DNA of 64,000 nucleotides from NCBI RefSeq assembly GCF_049348705.1, contig NZ_CP186485.1:620001-684000 (forward strand), in the 5' to 3' direction. The position numbers and the translations under genes are program-made. This document shows positions 1 to 8,164 of the stretch, piece after piece (position 1 is the stretch's first letter; the number at the start of each line of letters is the position of its first letter). Source of the DNA: Paracoxiella cheracis (GTDB lineage Bacteria > Pseudomonadota > Gammaproteobacteria > Coxiellales > Coxiellaceae). The notes under the pieces were generated by a model. The model did no database searches. It was not told the DNA's origin and saw nothing but the letters and a program-made list of their open reading frames with translations.

Positions 1-137
1 ACAGGGATATCCCTAGGGGCACTAATGCCTAACCGGACATAACATCCATAATGATGTTGTTCGACATCCAGCACGGTGACCGTGACTTCATCGCCTATTT
101 TTATTCGTTCACCGATTCGTCGGCCTAGAATTAGCAT
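1..137 (-). CDS. csrA: Carbon storage regulator CsrA (partial, runs off the left edge)
   Basis: RNA-binding post-transcriptional regulator that binds GGA motifs in mRNA leaders. The visible N-terminus (MLILGRRIGE, then a KIGDEVTVTVL stretch and VRLGISAPRDIP) covers strands 1-4 of the CsrA fold, including the conserved GISAPR segment; the C-terminus lies outside the window. A good Shine-Dalgarno (aaggagag) sits just upstream of the ATG at 137. It follows the gene ending at 148 by about 10 bp and is therefore the last visible gene of an accessory operon. That setting suggests an element-borne CsrA paralogue, like those on Legionella integrative elements, rather than the housekeeping copy; this is inference. 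Confidence 0.9.
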   Translation of the reverse strand, partial: MLILGRRIGERIKIGDEVTVTVLDVEQHHYGCYVRLGISAPRDIP

Positions 138-147
138 CTGTCTCTCC

Positions 148-861
148 TTAGGCGGCCAAGCGCTCTTTGTGGTATTCGATGGCCGCGTCTGCTGCGCGCT
201 CTTTTTGGATTTCGCTATCTGCATCGAGTGCTTCATCAATGGCATTGCGCGCAGCAGCAATATCGTCTTCGAGTTCGCCGATCTTGTGGCGCAAACTCTC
301 TACCTCAGGAATATCTGCATAGGCTGTCATTCCGTCCATGCGTTGATAGGTGTTTTGGACAGCGTTCCACAATAAATCCAAGAGCTTGTGGCCATCATTC
401 TCAATATCAAAATCGACTTTTGCTCGCGTTAACTGAAATAACAGTTTGGATGGCGAGTTGAATTTTTCTTGAAGCAGTCGAATGCGCTGATGCAAAAAAT
501 AAATCTCAAAAGCCATGCGCGCATCCGATGCGCGCCATGGAGAGCGAAGCGAAGGCGCGTATTCCGCGGTAGGCTCGGATTTTTTGCCGAGCGTAAGCGA
601 CTGCAAAAAATCTTTACGAGCCGTCAAGTCATTTGAGAGCCCGTGCGTAGTCGAGCCGTGAGGTCGCGGAGCGCGGGCGACGAGGACGTCCGCGGCTATT
701 TAAGTTGTCGCGTATTGCGAGTCGATTATTGACAGGGATGGCAATAATCTATCACGAGCATCGCGACACGCTTGGGCATCTTCTGTTTGGTTATAATGAT
801 CAAAAATAGCTTGTGAATTACTACTGTCGTAGGCTTCTACTAATGTGAATGAATCTTTCAT
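148..861 (-). pseudogene. Hypothetical protein interrupted by GIE copy 1
   Basis: Unrecognised gene starting at ATG 861 after a clear ribosome site (aaggagacaacc). It reads MKDSFTLVEAYDSSNSQ onward until the 249-bp element at 526-774 and resumes at 525 in the same frame (DARMAFEIYFLHQRIRLLQE), ending at 148. Without the insertion it encodes 154 residues. The second half is charged and helical (KIGELEDDIAAARNAIDEAL), probably coiled coil. It sits between the gene B fragment and csrA in a minus-strand operon. Inside the element the frame stops, so the gene should give only a truncated product. Function unknown. Confidence 0.7.
526..774 (+). mobile_element. GIE copy 1 (249-bp gene-interrupting element, reference copy)
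   Basis: Begins cgatgcgcgcc and ends cgacacgcttg. Stops occur in all forward frames and it carries no gene. Predicted stems in element coordinates: 5-11 with 29-35; 47-52 with 92-97 plus 53-62 with 78-87 (long A/T-rich arm); 114-121 with 146-153; 181-187 with 237-243; 199-206 with 217-224. Removing exactly 526-774 restores the frame of the host gene, which lies on the opposite strand. No target duplication is seen. It is visibly more GC-rich than the flanks. Confidence 0.9.
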
Positions 862-886
862 GGTTGTCTCCTTATCATTAAATTGG

Positions 887-1084
887 TTACAGTATTCGTT
901 TTTTATCAGCATCATTGATGCCGTTATCTTTGTGCCCATGCATACACACTTCTTTATGCCGCTGTAATACCACCCCTGCATACGTCACCTTGCGTTCTAT
1001 GTCGAAGTATGTGTCGTAATCTTTTGCGGACAGCGCAATGCGTTTTGGTCTAACGCCCGAATCACTTTCAAACCGTGCAATATA
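887..1084 (-). pseudogene. 3' part of hypothetical gene B, split by an IS and moved by inversion
   Basis: After the IS end, the minus strand reads (TAT ATT) GCA CGG TTT..., i.e. ARFESDSGVRPKRIALSA and on to KKRIL then stop at 887. There is no start codon with a ribosome site on this side of the IS. The missing 5' part is at 11593-11646, on the far side of the second IS copy: joining the two through the shared TATATT gives an 81-residue protein in one frame. It ends about 25 bp before the gene starting at 861, consistent with one operon. Function unknown. Confidence 0.75.
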
Positions 1085-2805
1085 TTGGACTTTGGATAAA
1101 TAAAATCCCTTGCCAGTTAGGACAATAATCAAAAAATGTGAGTTTCTAAATCTTAAGCTGTTTTTTGCAGCAATTCGTAGAATTTCTCAGGTGTAAAATT
1201 TATTTTATCCAACCATGATTTTACTATCCCAATCAAATCCTCTATTTTTTCAGGGTCTGAGTTTTGCGTCTTTTCTTCAGTCCTCTGAATCGTTTTAATT
1301 TTTGAGTTGCTATTTTTGAAAATAGCAGGATGTCGCGTGCGTTTCCGCTGCGTATCACCTTTGGTTCTGCCTTGCGGATTACCGCGTGGTTTGCAGAGAT
1401 TAGCAGGCGTGCCAACGGTATCAAGCACCGTAGAAAAACCCCGTTGCGTTTGTGAAGGGGTCGCAGTTATTGATGGTTTTTCGTTATCCACTTGGAAGCT
1501 CGGCAAATACCGCTCCCATTTTTTCGGTAAAATCGGGGCAAGATTCCTCGCTAGATAAAGTTGCGTATACGCTAATGCTGTCATCCGCCACCAATCTTCT
1601 TCGTGCTTAACATCCGGTGTTTGGTATCGGTCAAATAACAGTTTGTCTTTACCAAAACGAAAGTAGTGTTCAATGTCATAGCGTCTATCGTAATAGTGAT
1701 ACGCTTCTAATGCTGTGATTTCATTACGTCGTTCACCAGCGAGTCCTAACCAGAGTGGATTTTTATATAAAGATTTACCGTTAGCATCAACCGCAACCAA
1801 TTGCACAACAGTAACAGGATGCTCATATCCTTTAAATTGCTTTGAACCACGCAGTAATTGGTCACGCCATATTTTAATCTCCAATTGGTAAGTTTTGCCA
1901 CTGCGGGTTGTAATGGGTTGCTGCACAATCTCATCGGATTCACGGTGAGTCGTGCTGTCGTTTAGTTTCATCGCATCACCATAGCGTTTTATACTTCCTG
2001 AGGTATTATCTTCTATTGATGCGGGCGCGAAAACATTACGGGTACTGTTAAAACGGAAAAGATGTACCCAATTGGGATTTTCGCTAACCAGTTTACGGCA
2101 AGCTTCTGTACCATATTTTGAATCAGCCACGCTAACCACCAATTTATGAGTAAGCGCTAAGTCTGCAATACAACGGTTAATTTGCTGCATCCCAACTACA
2201 TTGCCTTTTTCATCGCTTTTAACGCGCCTCGTATCCAGTGGAACTAACCAATGCTTTTCTTGAGCTGCACCATCATTGGGCAATAGTGATACCGTTGAAT
2301 ATTCATGTCCAATGGTAATCGGTTTGTTACCCGGTGCTGGATTAGGGCTGTAAACCACATGGCGATCTTCAACACAGTGTGCACTTTGACGCGACTGTGG
2401 TGTCGTATCCGCAATAATGATCACACGGTCATCGCTATGACTCACATGTTCATATTGTATTTTCATCATGCTATCCCAACAATTTGCTACCGACAAACCA
2501 TCGCTAATCGCATCGGTAATACTACTGTATTCACGTTCAAAGTATGGCGATTCACATAATTCTATGGGTGTTTTGCAGCGATGGCCATGGCTTGAAAGGG
2601 CATCGAGTAAATTCATATTGGCATCGCGTCGCGCGGGGAAGATGTTGTAGAGGAATGTACGGAATTGTTTTAGTTTTTCTGTCGCTAACATCGTTTGTTC
2701 CTTATTTTATTTTTTCGAACAAACGTTGTTTACAACGTAAAATTTTTTTTCGGTTTCTATGTCAAGCAATTTTTAATTATTTTTATAAATTTATCCAAAG
2801 TCCAA
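1085..2805 (-). mobile_element. IS copy A with a DDE transposase (1721 bp)
   Basis: Bounded by inverted repeats ttggactttggataaa (1085) and the complementary tttatccaaagtccaa ending at 2805. It contains one transposase gene and is almost identical to 11647-13367 in opposite orientation. Its own two flanks (AATATA on the left, ATCATT on the right) do not match as a target duplication. The left flank does match the complement of the left flank of the other copy, which points to recombination between the copies. Confidence 0.9.
1153..2691 (-). CDS. DDE transposase of the IS4/IS701-like superfamily
   Basis: Cut-and-paste transposase of 512 residues, full length, starting at ATG 2691 with ggaacaaacg upstream. 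The catalytic Asp region is probably VIIIADTTPQSRQ (about residue 95), a second Asp lies in VVSVADSKYGTEAC (about residue 187), and the YYDRRYDIEHYFRFGKDKL segment carries the late Glu of IS4/IS701-type enzymes. The family is assigned from these motifs and overall layout; the precise IS family cannot be fixed without a database. It differs from the copy at 11761 at a few residues, for example DTQRK against DTQGK. Confidence 0.85.
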   Translation of the reverse strand: MLATEKLKQFRTFLYNIFPARRDANMNLLDALSSHGHRCKTPIELCESPYFEREYSSITDAISDGLSVANCWDSMMKIQYEHVSHSDDRVIIIADTTPQSRQSAHCVEDRHVVYSPNPAPGNKPITIGHEYSTVSLLPNDGAAQEKHWLVPLDTRRVKSDEKGNVVGMQQINRCIADLALTHKLVVSVADSKYGTEACRKLVSENPNWVHLFRFNSTRNVFAPASIEDNTSGSIKRYGDAMKLNDSTTHRESDEIVQQPITTRSGKTYQLEIKIWRDQLLRGSKQFKGYEHPVTVVQLVAVDANGKSLYKNPLWLGLAGERRNEITALEAYHYYDRRYDIEHYFRFGKDKLLFDRYQTPDVKHEEDWWRMTALAYTQLYLARNLAPILPKKWERYLPSFQVDNEKPSITATPSQTQRGFSTVLDTVGTPANLCKPRGNPQGRTKGDTQRKRTRHPAIFKNSNSKIKTIQRTEEKTQNSDPEKIEDLIGIVKSWLDKINFTPEKFYELLQKTA

Positions 2806-3816
2806 ATCATTGTAATGCTTGGACGTTTCTGCCGTGTCAACAGTAATAAACACCGCTTCAATCTTCGGCTCTTCTTCCAAACACAAAAACCACTCGGATT
2901 TAAATAATCCACCACCAGCAGGCTGCGGGTTTTGTTGGTACTGCGCCGCAAATTCATAGGGCGCTGTTTTTTGCAAGTTCGTCAAGACCGAACGGCATTG
3001 AAATTGCGGCCACAGCGGGTTGCAATGCTCATCTAACGCCGGCAAAACCACTTGATCCCAGTGTTCACCATCAAAGCGCGAGCGTCCGGTTTTAGCAGAA
3101 ACCGACAATAATCGTCCCGCCAAGTCATCTTCATGCGTGCGCTGACCAATAAACACAATCGGTGTATCCATCGAATTTAACCGGCTTCTTAACGTATTCA
3201 TGTACCATTTATTCGCAGATTCTCGAATCGTTTCACTCGCCGCATCACCCGGTTTAATAATATCGTCAATCACAATAGCACCACCAAAGCGATTGACGTT
3301 TTTTAGGCCAGCCCCAGTGCCAGTAATCCCACCCTCAGCACCCACACCAAACACACGACCTTGTGCCGTCGTTTTAAAATCAGATTTCGATTTAGTATCG
3401 TCACGCAGTTTCACCCCAAATAATCGCTTAAATTTCTCATGCGTAATGATCTCTTTTACTTCTCCCGTGTACCGCGTCGCTAAATCCGCACCATACGATA
3501 CATACAAAAACTGACAATCCGGGTAGCGCGCTAAGCACCACGCCATCCAATTCACCACCATTTCTGTTTTGCCATAACGTGGCGGAATATTGATAATCAG
3601 GCGTTTGATTTTGCCATCAAAAACCTGAGTCAATGCTTTCGCAATCGTAATGTGGTGCGATTCCCGCCCTTCAGGATCGCTAAATTCAAAGCACTTACCA
3701 TGACGTTGATAAAAAAAATAGCGCAAAAACTTGCTGTAACTTCCCAGCAAATCACATTTAAACCGCATCAGCGCATCCAGCTTCGATTGCAACTCAGTAG
3801 GCTTTTTTGCTGTCAT
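2806..3816 (-). pseudogene. Phage terminase large subunit, truncated by IS copy A
   Basis: DNA-packaging motor ATPase/nuclease of a tailed phage. The remaining 336 residues include the ATPase: Walker A in PPRYGKTEMV and Walker B in GGAIVIDDII, with adenine/coupling motifs between. The nuclease domain has just begun (VFITVDTAETSK, first metal-binding Asp) when the IS cuts the gene at HYNDL. The rest of the nuclease and all portal, head and tail genes that should follow are missing, so this prophage cannot package DNA. The start at 3816 overlaps the end of the small-subunit gene. Replacement by type I secretion DNA in the un-inverted map suggests an IS-associated deletion. Confidence 0.85.
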
Positions 3817-4258
3817 TCAGCATCTCCTCATCGATACCACTCAGCTCAATGGTCTGCTTCACGTCTTGCTTGATTTCTTGTTTATCACGCCAGCCAAAGC
3901 GGTTCTTCATGTTCATGTACCACAGCGCACAATTGAAATCCTTTTTATCCAAACCTTCCCGTCCAGCTTTTTCCCACGCACCTTGTGCAAACCATTTCCC
4001 TTTTTTTATGGCCTTACAAAAGTCTGGTTTATAATATTTTGAGCTTGGGTCTTGCCAACGATGCAGTGTTAAATAATCAATATTCAGGTCCAAAGAAACT
4101 TCAGCTAGCGATTTTCCCTCTCTCATGAATTCAAGCACCAGGCCACACATTTCTGGGCTGTACTTCGTCGGCCGCCCCATCGTCTTCTGCGTCGCTTTTT
4201 TCGCTTTCTTTGCTTTCTGCACTACCTTCGCTTTTTTCTGGGTCAATTGTTTTGTCAT
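3794..4258 (-). CDS. Phage terminase small subunit
   Basis: DNA-recognition subunit of the packaging terminase. 154 residues: a Lys-rich N-terminal tail (KAKKAKKATQKT), then MGRPTKYSPEMCGLVLEFM and a helix-turn-helix (KSLAEVSLDLNIDYLTLHRW), then a C-terminal part with MKNRFGWRDKQE that is typical of terminase small subunits. It lies directly upstream of, and overlaps, the large subunit by 23 bp, the standard phage arrangement. It appears intact, although its partner is truncated. Confidence 0.8.
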   Translation of the reverse strand: MTKQLTQKKAKVVQKAKKAKKATQKTMGRPTKYSPEMCGLVLEFMREGKSLAEVSLDLNIDYLTLHRWQDPSSKYYKPDFCKAIKKGKWFAQGAWEKAGREGLDKKDFNCALWYMNMKNRFGWRDKQEIKQDVKQTIELSGIDEEMLNDSKKAY

Positions 4259-4277
4259 TGATTGCTGCCCTCATTGC

Positions 4278-5126
4278 TCACGCACATTGTTTTGCGCTAA
4301 CGTCGCCATCGTCCGCACGGTCCAACCAGTTCATATTTTTCTGTGACAGCGTCGAACCTTTACTGCGCACAATGGCCAACTTTGCACGCAATCCATCCGC
4401 TGCTGAAAATCGCTGATACACCGGTGAATGTTGAAGCTGCGTCACTTTTTTATTTACCTCCATTTGCATAGAATTAACATCCTTTTCATCGCTTTCTTTT
4501 TCTGTCTTCGCTTTATTGTCTCCAGTGATGAGTCGTTCGGCCCTAATCTCAGGCTGCAATAAACGCTCACCACGAAGATATTTTTCTTTTTGTGACTCGT
4601 AGTGGCCTGAAAAACGTTTTCGCCCCTCATAAGCGCTCGCTTGCTTTTTTAGCCAATACAAATCACACGCGTGTGCTGTTGGGTACACAATCGGATGAAA
4701 ATCCCAGTCGCATTTAATCGCCGCGTTATAACATTCATCCATCGCAGGTATGCTGCGCTCCTTCATGCGCAACGGAAATCCGCGAAACTGTAACGGATTC
4801 GGCGGAAAATCTGTATGCGCTTTATTCCAGTCCGACTGCAAATACATCATCGCTAATGTGATTTCTTCAAATGTCATCTTCGAAATAATCTCTAACCAAG
4901 TTTGTTTTAACAACGCTTGCGCCTTTTCACCACATTGCAACGAAGTCCATGAGCGTCCGTACAAGCAACTAAATTTCAAAAAAATGTGCTCCACCGTTTT
5001 TATCGTCCCGTAAGTACCGGGCGACTTCTTGCCTATTGTGTCAGAACAACGGTTCGTTGCGCTCGTAGAACTCAACACCTTGTCGCATAATGCGCTCGTA
5101 ATTGCTTTCGGTTCGCTGTAGTCCAT
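4278..5126 (-). CDS. Phage replication protein P-like (putative helicase loader)
   Basis: 282 residues. The start at 5126 is set by a strong ribosome site (aggaggtatgaaac) that lies inside the end of the upstream replication gene; the two overlap by 86 bp. The region VEHIFLKFSCLYGRSW to FPPNPLQFRGFPLR resembles the N-terminal domain of lambda P-type proteins, which load the host helicase at the phage origin. The C-terminus is charged and low complexity. The assignment rests on this pattern plus its position between an O-like gene and the terminase; moderately sure. Confidence 0.6.
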   Translation of the reverse strand: MDYSEPKAITSALCDKVLSSTSATNRCSDTIGKKSPGTYGTIKTVEHIFLKFSCLYGRSWTSLQCGEKAQALLKQTWLEIISKMTFEEITLAMMYLQSDWNKAHTDFPPNPLQFRGFPLRMKERSIPAMDECYNAAIKCDWDFHPIVYPTAHACDLYWLKKQASAYEGRKRFSGHYESQKEKYLRGERLLQPEIRAERLITGDNKAKTEKESDEKDVNSMQMEVNKKVTQLQHSPVYQRFSAADGLRAKLAIVRSKGSTLSQKNMNWLDRADDGDVSAKQCA

Positions 5127-6303
5127 GTTTCATACCTCCTGTTGCTAAGTGGCTCAATACAAGCTTGTCTGCCTGCGCTATAAAGTTTTCAATCTTGTCA
5201 GCATTTCGAAAAATCAATCCTAAACCGTCATACACTTCATTGCGGTCGTTCTGGCCCATGTGAAATGCCGATTTAGAACAACCCGTGATCGCTTGTTTTA
5301 ATTCGTCTTCAGTGAAGTTGAGTTTTAACCCTTTGCGAATATCACGCTTGCGCTTGTCATCCAGCTTTGCTCTGGGATGGTTCATAATGGCTTTCCAGTG
5401 CTCGAATATTCTTGTGATGACCGCAGCATCAGGATTAGATTTTCGTTGCTTCTGGGTGCTTGGTTGTGCGTTTAATTGTGCGTGTGGTTTTTGTTCTGTC
5501 TCCTCATGAGAATTATCCACAGGTAAGCTTTCATCGAATTTGACATTATTATTATTTAATCCTTTAGTATTAAATATATTACCGGATACCGGAGGTATGT
5601 CGGTTTTTGCATTTTTACCCGTGTCGCCTTTTTCAGAAAAAATATCACAACCTGCTGTTTCAGAATTACTTTTATCAAAACACAATGTGTCGCCTTTTTC
5701 CGAACAAAATGTGTCGGCTTTTTTCTGGACACACTCATCCGTAGACGCTAAACAGCACACCAAAACAAGATGATCCCTATCAATTTCTTGTAAAATTTTC
5801 ACAATACCCCATTTCTCTAAACGCTTTATCATCCGTCTTAATTGCTGACGACCGTACCGGCTTGTTTTTTCTCCTGGGTGAGGCTCTTCATAAATTTCTT
5901 CCGACAATTGCTGATACGAACGATGCGCGCCATGGAGAGCGAAGCGAAGGCGCGTATTCCGCGGTAGGCTCGGATTTTTTGCCGAGCGTAAGCGACTGCA
6001 AAAAATCTTTACGAGCCGTCAAGTCATTTGAGAGCCCGTGCGTAGTCGAGCCGTGAGGTCGCGGAGCGCGGGCGACGAGGACGTCCGCGGCTATTTAAGT
6101 TGTCGCGTATTGCGAGTCGATTATTGACAGGGATGGCAATAATCTATCACGAGCATCGCGACACGCTTGATCTTGCGTTTAACGCCTACAATGCCTGTTT
6201 TAAAATCCATGTAGGGTCGAATACCAAACGCATATAAGGCTTTGTACACACTTCGTTTGCCGTACAAGGCCGCTTTTTCTTCACTGTTTAATTTCCATTC
6301 CAC
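5041..6303 (-). pseudogene. Phage replisome organiser (O-like), interrupted by GIE copy 2
   Basis: Starts at GTG 6303 (ribosome site gagtgagga), reads MEWKLNSEEKAALYGKRSVY to VGVKRK, is cut by the element at 5921-6169, and resumes in frame as SYQQLSEEIYEEPHPGEK. Intact length would be 337 residues. The N-terminal part after the junction (SRYGRQQLRRMIKRLEKWGI) is a winged-helix typical of phage O/replication initiators. The C-terminal part (IFEHWKAIMNHPRAKLDDKR, then FHMGQNDRNEVYDGL) is the domain common to phage replication proteins. Between them is a long low-complexity linker. Broken by stop codons in the element. Confidence 0.8.
5921..6169 (+). mobile_element. GIE copy 2 (249 bp)
   Basis: Appears identical to copy 1. 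It lies in the minus-strand replication gene, so element and gene point in opposite directions. Excision of exactly 249 bp rejoins ...AAG AT|T TCG TAT CAG... in frame. No target duplication. Confidence 0.9.
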
Positions 6304-6305
6304 CC

Positions 6306-6476
6306 TTAATCCTCACTCACTTCCCCAAATAACCGAACATGCACATGCCCATTTGGAAAGCGCTTCACCACCCCAATTGTGTAGTTCACACCATCGTTAT
6401 GGTTCACCATTTTCTTCCCGACCATCCAACGCTGGTAAATCGTATTCGCTGCGCCATGTACTCTAAGCGAATTCAT
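6306..6476 (-). CDS. Small phage protein (56 aa), unknown
   Basis: Encodes MNSLRVHGAANTIYQRWMVG and continues to FGEVSED, 56 residues. Strong ribosome site (ggagggtg) upstream of ATG 6476, and the stop is 2 bp before the GTG of the replication gene, so it is part of the leftward early operon. Basic N-terminal half with a KKMVNHNDGVNYTIGVVKRF core that looks like a small beta-rich fold. No family recognised. Confidence 0.6.
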   Translation of the reverse strand: MNSLRVHGAANTIYQRWMVGKKMVNHNDGVNYTIGVVKRFPNGHVHVRLFGEVSED

Positions 6477-6566
6477 CGTTTAACACCCTCCCAACAAACT
6501 GGCGGGAGCCCAAGGCCTCTGGCATAATAATTTCCCAAACAAACACCTATGCCATTGGAGGCTCCC

Positions 6567-6830
6567 TTGGACACGATAAAGCTGTTCTTTAGGTCTCTCG
6601 TAGACATGATCAGACTATTGCTTAAATTTCTTGTTTCAATTGTCTTAGGGTTATTAGAAATTCGCACAGAAGGAGGAAGAATACCCTTAAGAGAAATTGC
6701 TTCATTTTTTGTGAACTGGGCTATTGCATTAATAGTTGTTTTTTTCATATTTGTCACACCTCTTGTTTTTCGCTATCTGCCTGATTCATTCTTTGTTCTT
6801 AAGGCATTCCTTTTCCTTTTTCAAAAATAA
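6567..6830 (+). CDS. Putative small membrane protein, opposite to the early operon
   Basis: The open frame contains two hydrophobic segments (LLLKFLVSIVLGLLEI and FVNWAIALIVVFFIFV) separated by a polar EIRTEGGRIPLRE loop. A perfect GGAGG lies 5 nt upstream of a TTG at 6567, which I prefer over the ATG at 6549 that has no ribosome site. It runs against the surrounding minus-strand genes. An overlapping minus-strand frame (6473-6757) ends in an ATGA overlap with the next gene and is an alternative. Uncertain. Confidence 0.4.
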   Translation: MDTIKLFFRSLVDMIRLLLKFLVSIVLGLLEIRTEGGRIPLREIASFFVNWAIALIVVFFIFVTPLVFRYLPDSFFVLKAFLFLFQK

Positions 6831-6854
6831 ATAAATTTTCCCTGCCTTTTCTAT

Positions 6855-7088
6855 TTAAAATCTATTAAAAACGACTATCCACACGCTCATTAGAATTAAT
6901 TGGATCGCTAGGATTAACAAAATATTGGCCTGGGTGTACCCGCCATATAGCATTTGACCTATGTGCTTAATTGCATCCAACGCATATAATGTTGACGTAC
7001 TTTCAACACAACTGATCGCCAGAAGAATACAGCCAACCATCGAAAACAAGCAAAAACATGTAAAAAATCCTTTTAGGAAAGCAGGCAT
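6855..7088 (-). CDS. Small membrane protein of the phage early operon
   Basis: 77 residues with an N-terminal hydrophobic segment (FTCFCLFSMVGCILLAISC) and a C-terminal one (ILLILAIQLILMSVWIVVF). The last 23 residues closely resemble the entire 25-residue peptide encoded just upstream at 7101-7178, suggesting duplication of a transmembrane module. Start ATG 7088 lies 12 nt after that peptide's stop with gagagtg upstream. Function unknown; membrane location inferred. Confidence 0.55.
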   Translation of the reverse strand: MPAFLKGFFTCFCLFSMVGCILLAISCVESTSTLYALDAIKHIGQMLYGGYTQANILLILAIQLILMSVWIVVFNRF

Positions 7089-7100
7089 TTCTAATCACTC

Positions 7101-7178
7101 TCAATTATATTTATCCAACAACACCACCCAAACACCCATCAGGATGAACTGAGCGGCTAGAATTAATAAAACGTTCAT
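7101..7178 (-). CDS. 25-residue membrane micro-protein
   Basis: Encodes MNVLLILAAQFILMGVWVVL plus LDKYN: one hydrophobic helix and a short polar tail. The start ATG overlaps the TGA of the upstream gene (ATGA), indicating translational coupling. It is similar along its whole length to the C-terminus of the 77-residue protein that follows. The conserved pattern (N-I/V-LLILA-Q-ILM-VW-VV) between two neighbours argues that it is translated. Confidence 0.5.
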   Translation of the reverse strand: MNVLLILAAQFILMGVWVVLLDKYN

Positions 7179-7465
7179 TTAGAACCTTCTGTTAAATTAA
7201 CCGCCTTCCTTAACGCCTCTATCATCTCCAATCGAGATAGCTTATGCGCCAAATAATCAAAATCCTTTTTTAGCATTTTGAATTGAGCCGTTATAGCCGA
7301 CAGCTTCCACGAGATGACAAGGAAAGTTGTATAAGAATCTTCCTTGTTGAAAAGCTCCTGGAATTTAGTTAACTTCTCATCTAAAAATGTGGAGTGAGGT
7401 GAATGGTTTATTATTCTATCAATCTCATCACTACAGCGATTCATTTTTGTTAGGGATTTAGGCAT
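7175..7465 (-). CDS. Hypothetical phage early protein (96 aa)
   Basis: Clear ribosome site (aaaggagag) before ATG 7465. Predicted all-helical, charged protein (SDEIDRIINHSPHSTFLDEK, later FKMLKKDFDYLAHKLSRLEM), probably coiled coil. The start lies inside the end of the upstream gene and its stop overlaps the start of the 25-residue peptide, so it is part of a tightly coupled chain. No family recognised. Confidence 0.55.
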   Translation of the reverse strand: MPKSLTKMNRCSDEIDRIINHSPHSTFLDEKLTKFQELFNKEDSYTTFLVISWKLSAITAQFKMLKKDFDYLAHKLSRLEMIEALRKAVNLTEGSK

Positions 7466-7638
7466 GACAAACTCTCCTTTTTTAATTCAACTGAGCCTGA
7501 GCTGTGATTAATCGCATGGTAGATGCATGCTTTTTCAACGAATGATGGCTTATCAAATTTTTTAAACAGAAGATTCAATGAGACAGCTACGATTAAAAAT
7601 ATCATTAAAGGCGTGAGGTCAAGAAGGCAATCTCTCAT
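7450..7638 (-). CDS. Small membrane protein (62 aa) of the early operon
   Basis: Starts at ATG 7638, preceded by gggagagacg and overlapping the TGA of the previous frame as ATGA. One transmembrane segment (LTPLMIFLIVAVSLNLLF) follows a short N-terminus, then a polar tail. A longer frame to 7710 exists but the internal start has the ribosome site and the coupling geometry. Function unknown. Confidence 0.5.
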   Translation of the reverse strand: MRDCLLDLTPLMIFLIVAVSLNLLFKKFDKPSFVEKACIYHAINHSSGSVELKKESLSCLNP

Positions 7639-7889
7639 CTCGTCTCTCCCAAGCCGCAAAAGCCTACGGGCACTAGAAAAGCTAAACCCCGCACCGCCGA
7701 GCTTACCCAAAGCCCAATGACGCGATAGTTGGGCTTAAGCCTTAGCAACTGGGCTGGCAGTAGCGCCTGAGCTCTGTTCGAAATCTGACGCAACCGTAGG
7801 AAAGAGGCTCTTGCCCCTCCAGACGGCAAGCTTCCAGCGCGCTTACTGGGATTCAAACCATAAATAGGATAAGATTGCTGCCTGCTCAT
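7635..7889 (-). CDS. Small phage-type ORF (84 aa), unknown
   Basis: Reads MSRQQSYPIYGLNPSKRAG and ends VGFCGLGETR. The stop overlaps the next start (ATGA), which supports translation, but no convincing ribosome site precedes ATG 7889. The segment LKPNYRVIGLWVSSAVRGLA resembles short ORFs common in gammaproteobacterial prophages whose function is not known to me. The DNA here is more GC-rich than its neighbours, perhaps a separate acquisition. Confidence 0.45.
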   Translation of the reverse strand: MSRQQSYPIYGLNPSKRAGSLPSGGARASFLRLRQISNRAQALLPAQLLRLKPNYRVIGLWVSSAVRGLAFLVPVGFCGLGETR

Positions 7890-8064
7890 GTTTTGGGTAA
7901 AATGTGAGCATGTTTGTGGGAAATATCTTACAAATATAAACGAAGAAGGCGCTACGTTTAAAAAACCTTTATTATTTATTAGCTCTGTTTATGAAAATAG
8001 TAGGGACATTTATTTCCATATCTGATGAATTCCTTTAAAAATTCTTGGGAGAAAGCATATGGCG

Positions 8065-8106
8065 GGAATAATTTTATAACTAAAAGTTATGATTTGCAAC
8101 AGGGAA
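8065..8106 (-). promoter_or_regulatory. Leftward early promoter with palindromic operator
   Basis: The 15-bp perfect palindrome ATAACTAAAAGTTAT lies at 8076-8090. On the minus strand it sits between a TTGCAA (-35-like) and TAAAAT/TATAAA (-10-like), in position to repress the leftward operon that starts near 7889. A near-identical site lies in a second promoter at 9303-9331. Both flank the S24 repressor gene, so this is most likely its operator. Confidence 0.6.
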
Positions 8107-8130
8107 ATTAGAATGAAAGTTAATTTTTTT

Positions 8131-8156
8131 ATAACTATAATGATAATAAAGGATTT
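8131..8156 (+). promoter_or_regulatory. Repressor gene -10 box, operator half-site and ribosome site
   Basis: ATAACT (8131-8136) repeats one arm of the operator and merges into TATAAT (8136-8141); aaagga follows at about 8148-8153, before ATG 8165. The arrangement suggests autoregulation of the repressor. The -35 is poor. Confidence 0.45.
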
Positions 8157-8164
8157 TTTTTGGT

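Noticed and set aside
526..774. GIE as a self-splicing intron or an intein
   Set aside because: It lies antisense to its gene in three of eight coding cases (copies 1, 2, 6), so a one-stranded ribozyme could not splice all of them; it has stops in all forward frames, so it is not an intein.
526..774. GIE as a Rickettsia-type palindromic element encoding in-frame peptides
   Set aside because: Length is a multiple of three, but stop codons occur, so the host proteins cannot be read through.
2544..2957. Overlapping small frames around the IS right end
   Set aside because: Shadows of the transposase and of the truncated terminase, without ribosome sites.
6473..6757. Minus-strand 94-codon frame ending in an ATGA overlap
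   Set aside because: Asn/Ser/Thr-rich translation looks like the complement of the hydrophobic + strand frame at 6567-6830; kept only as an alternative there.
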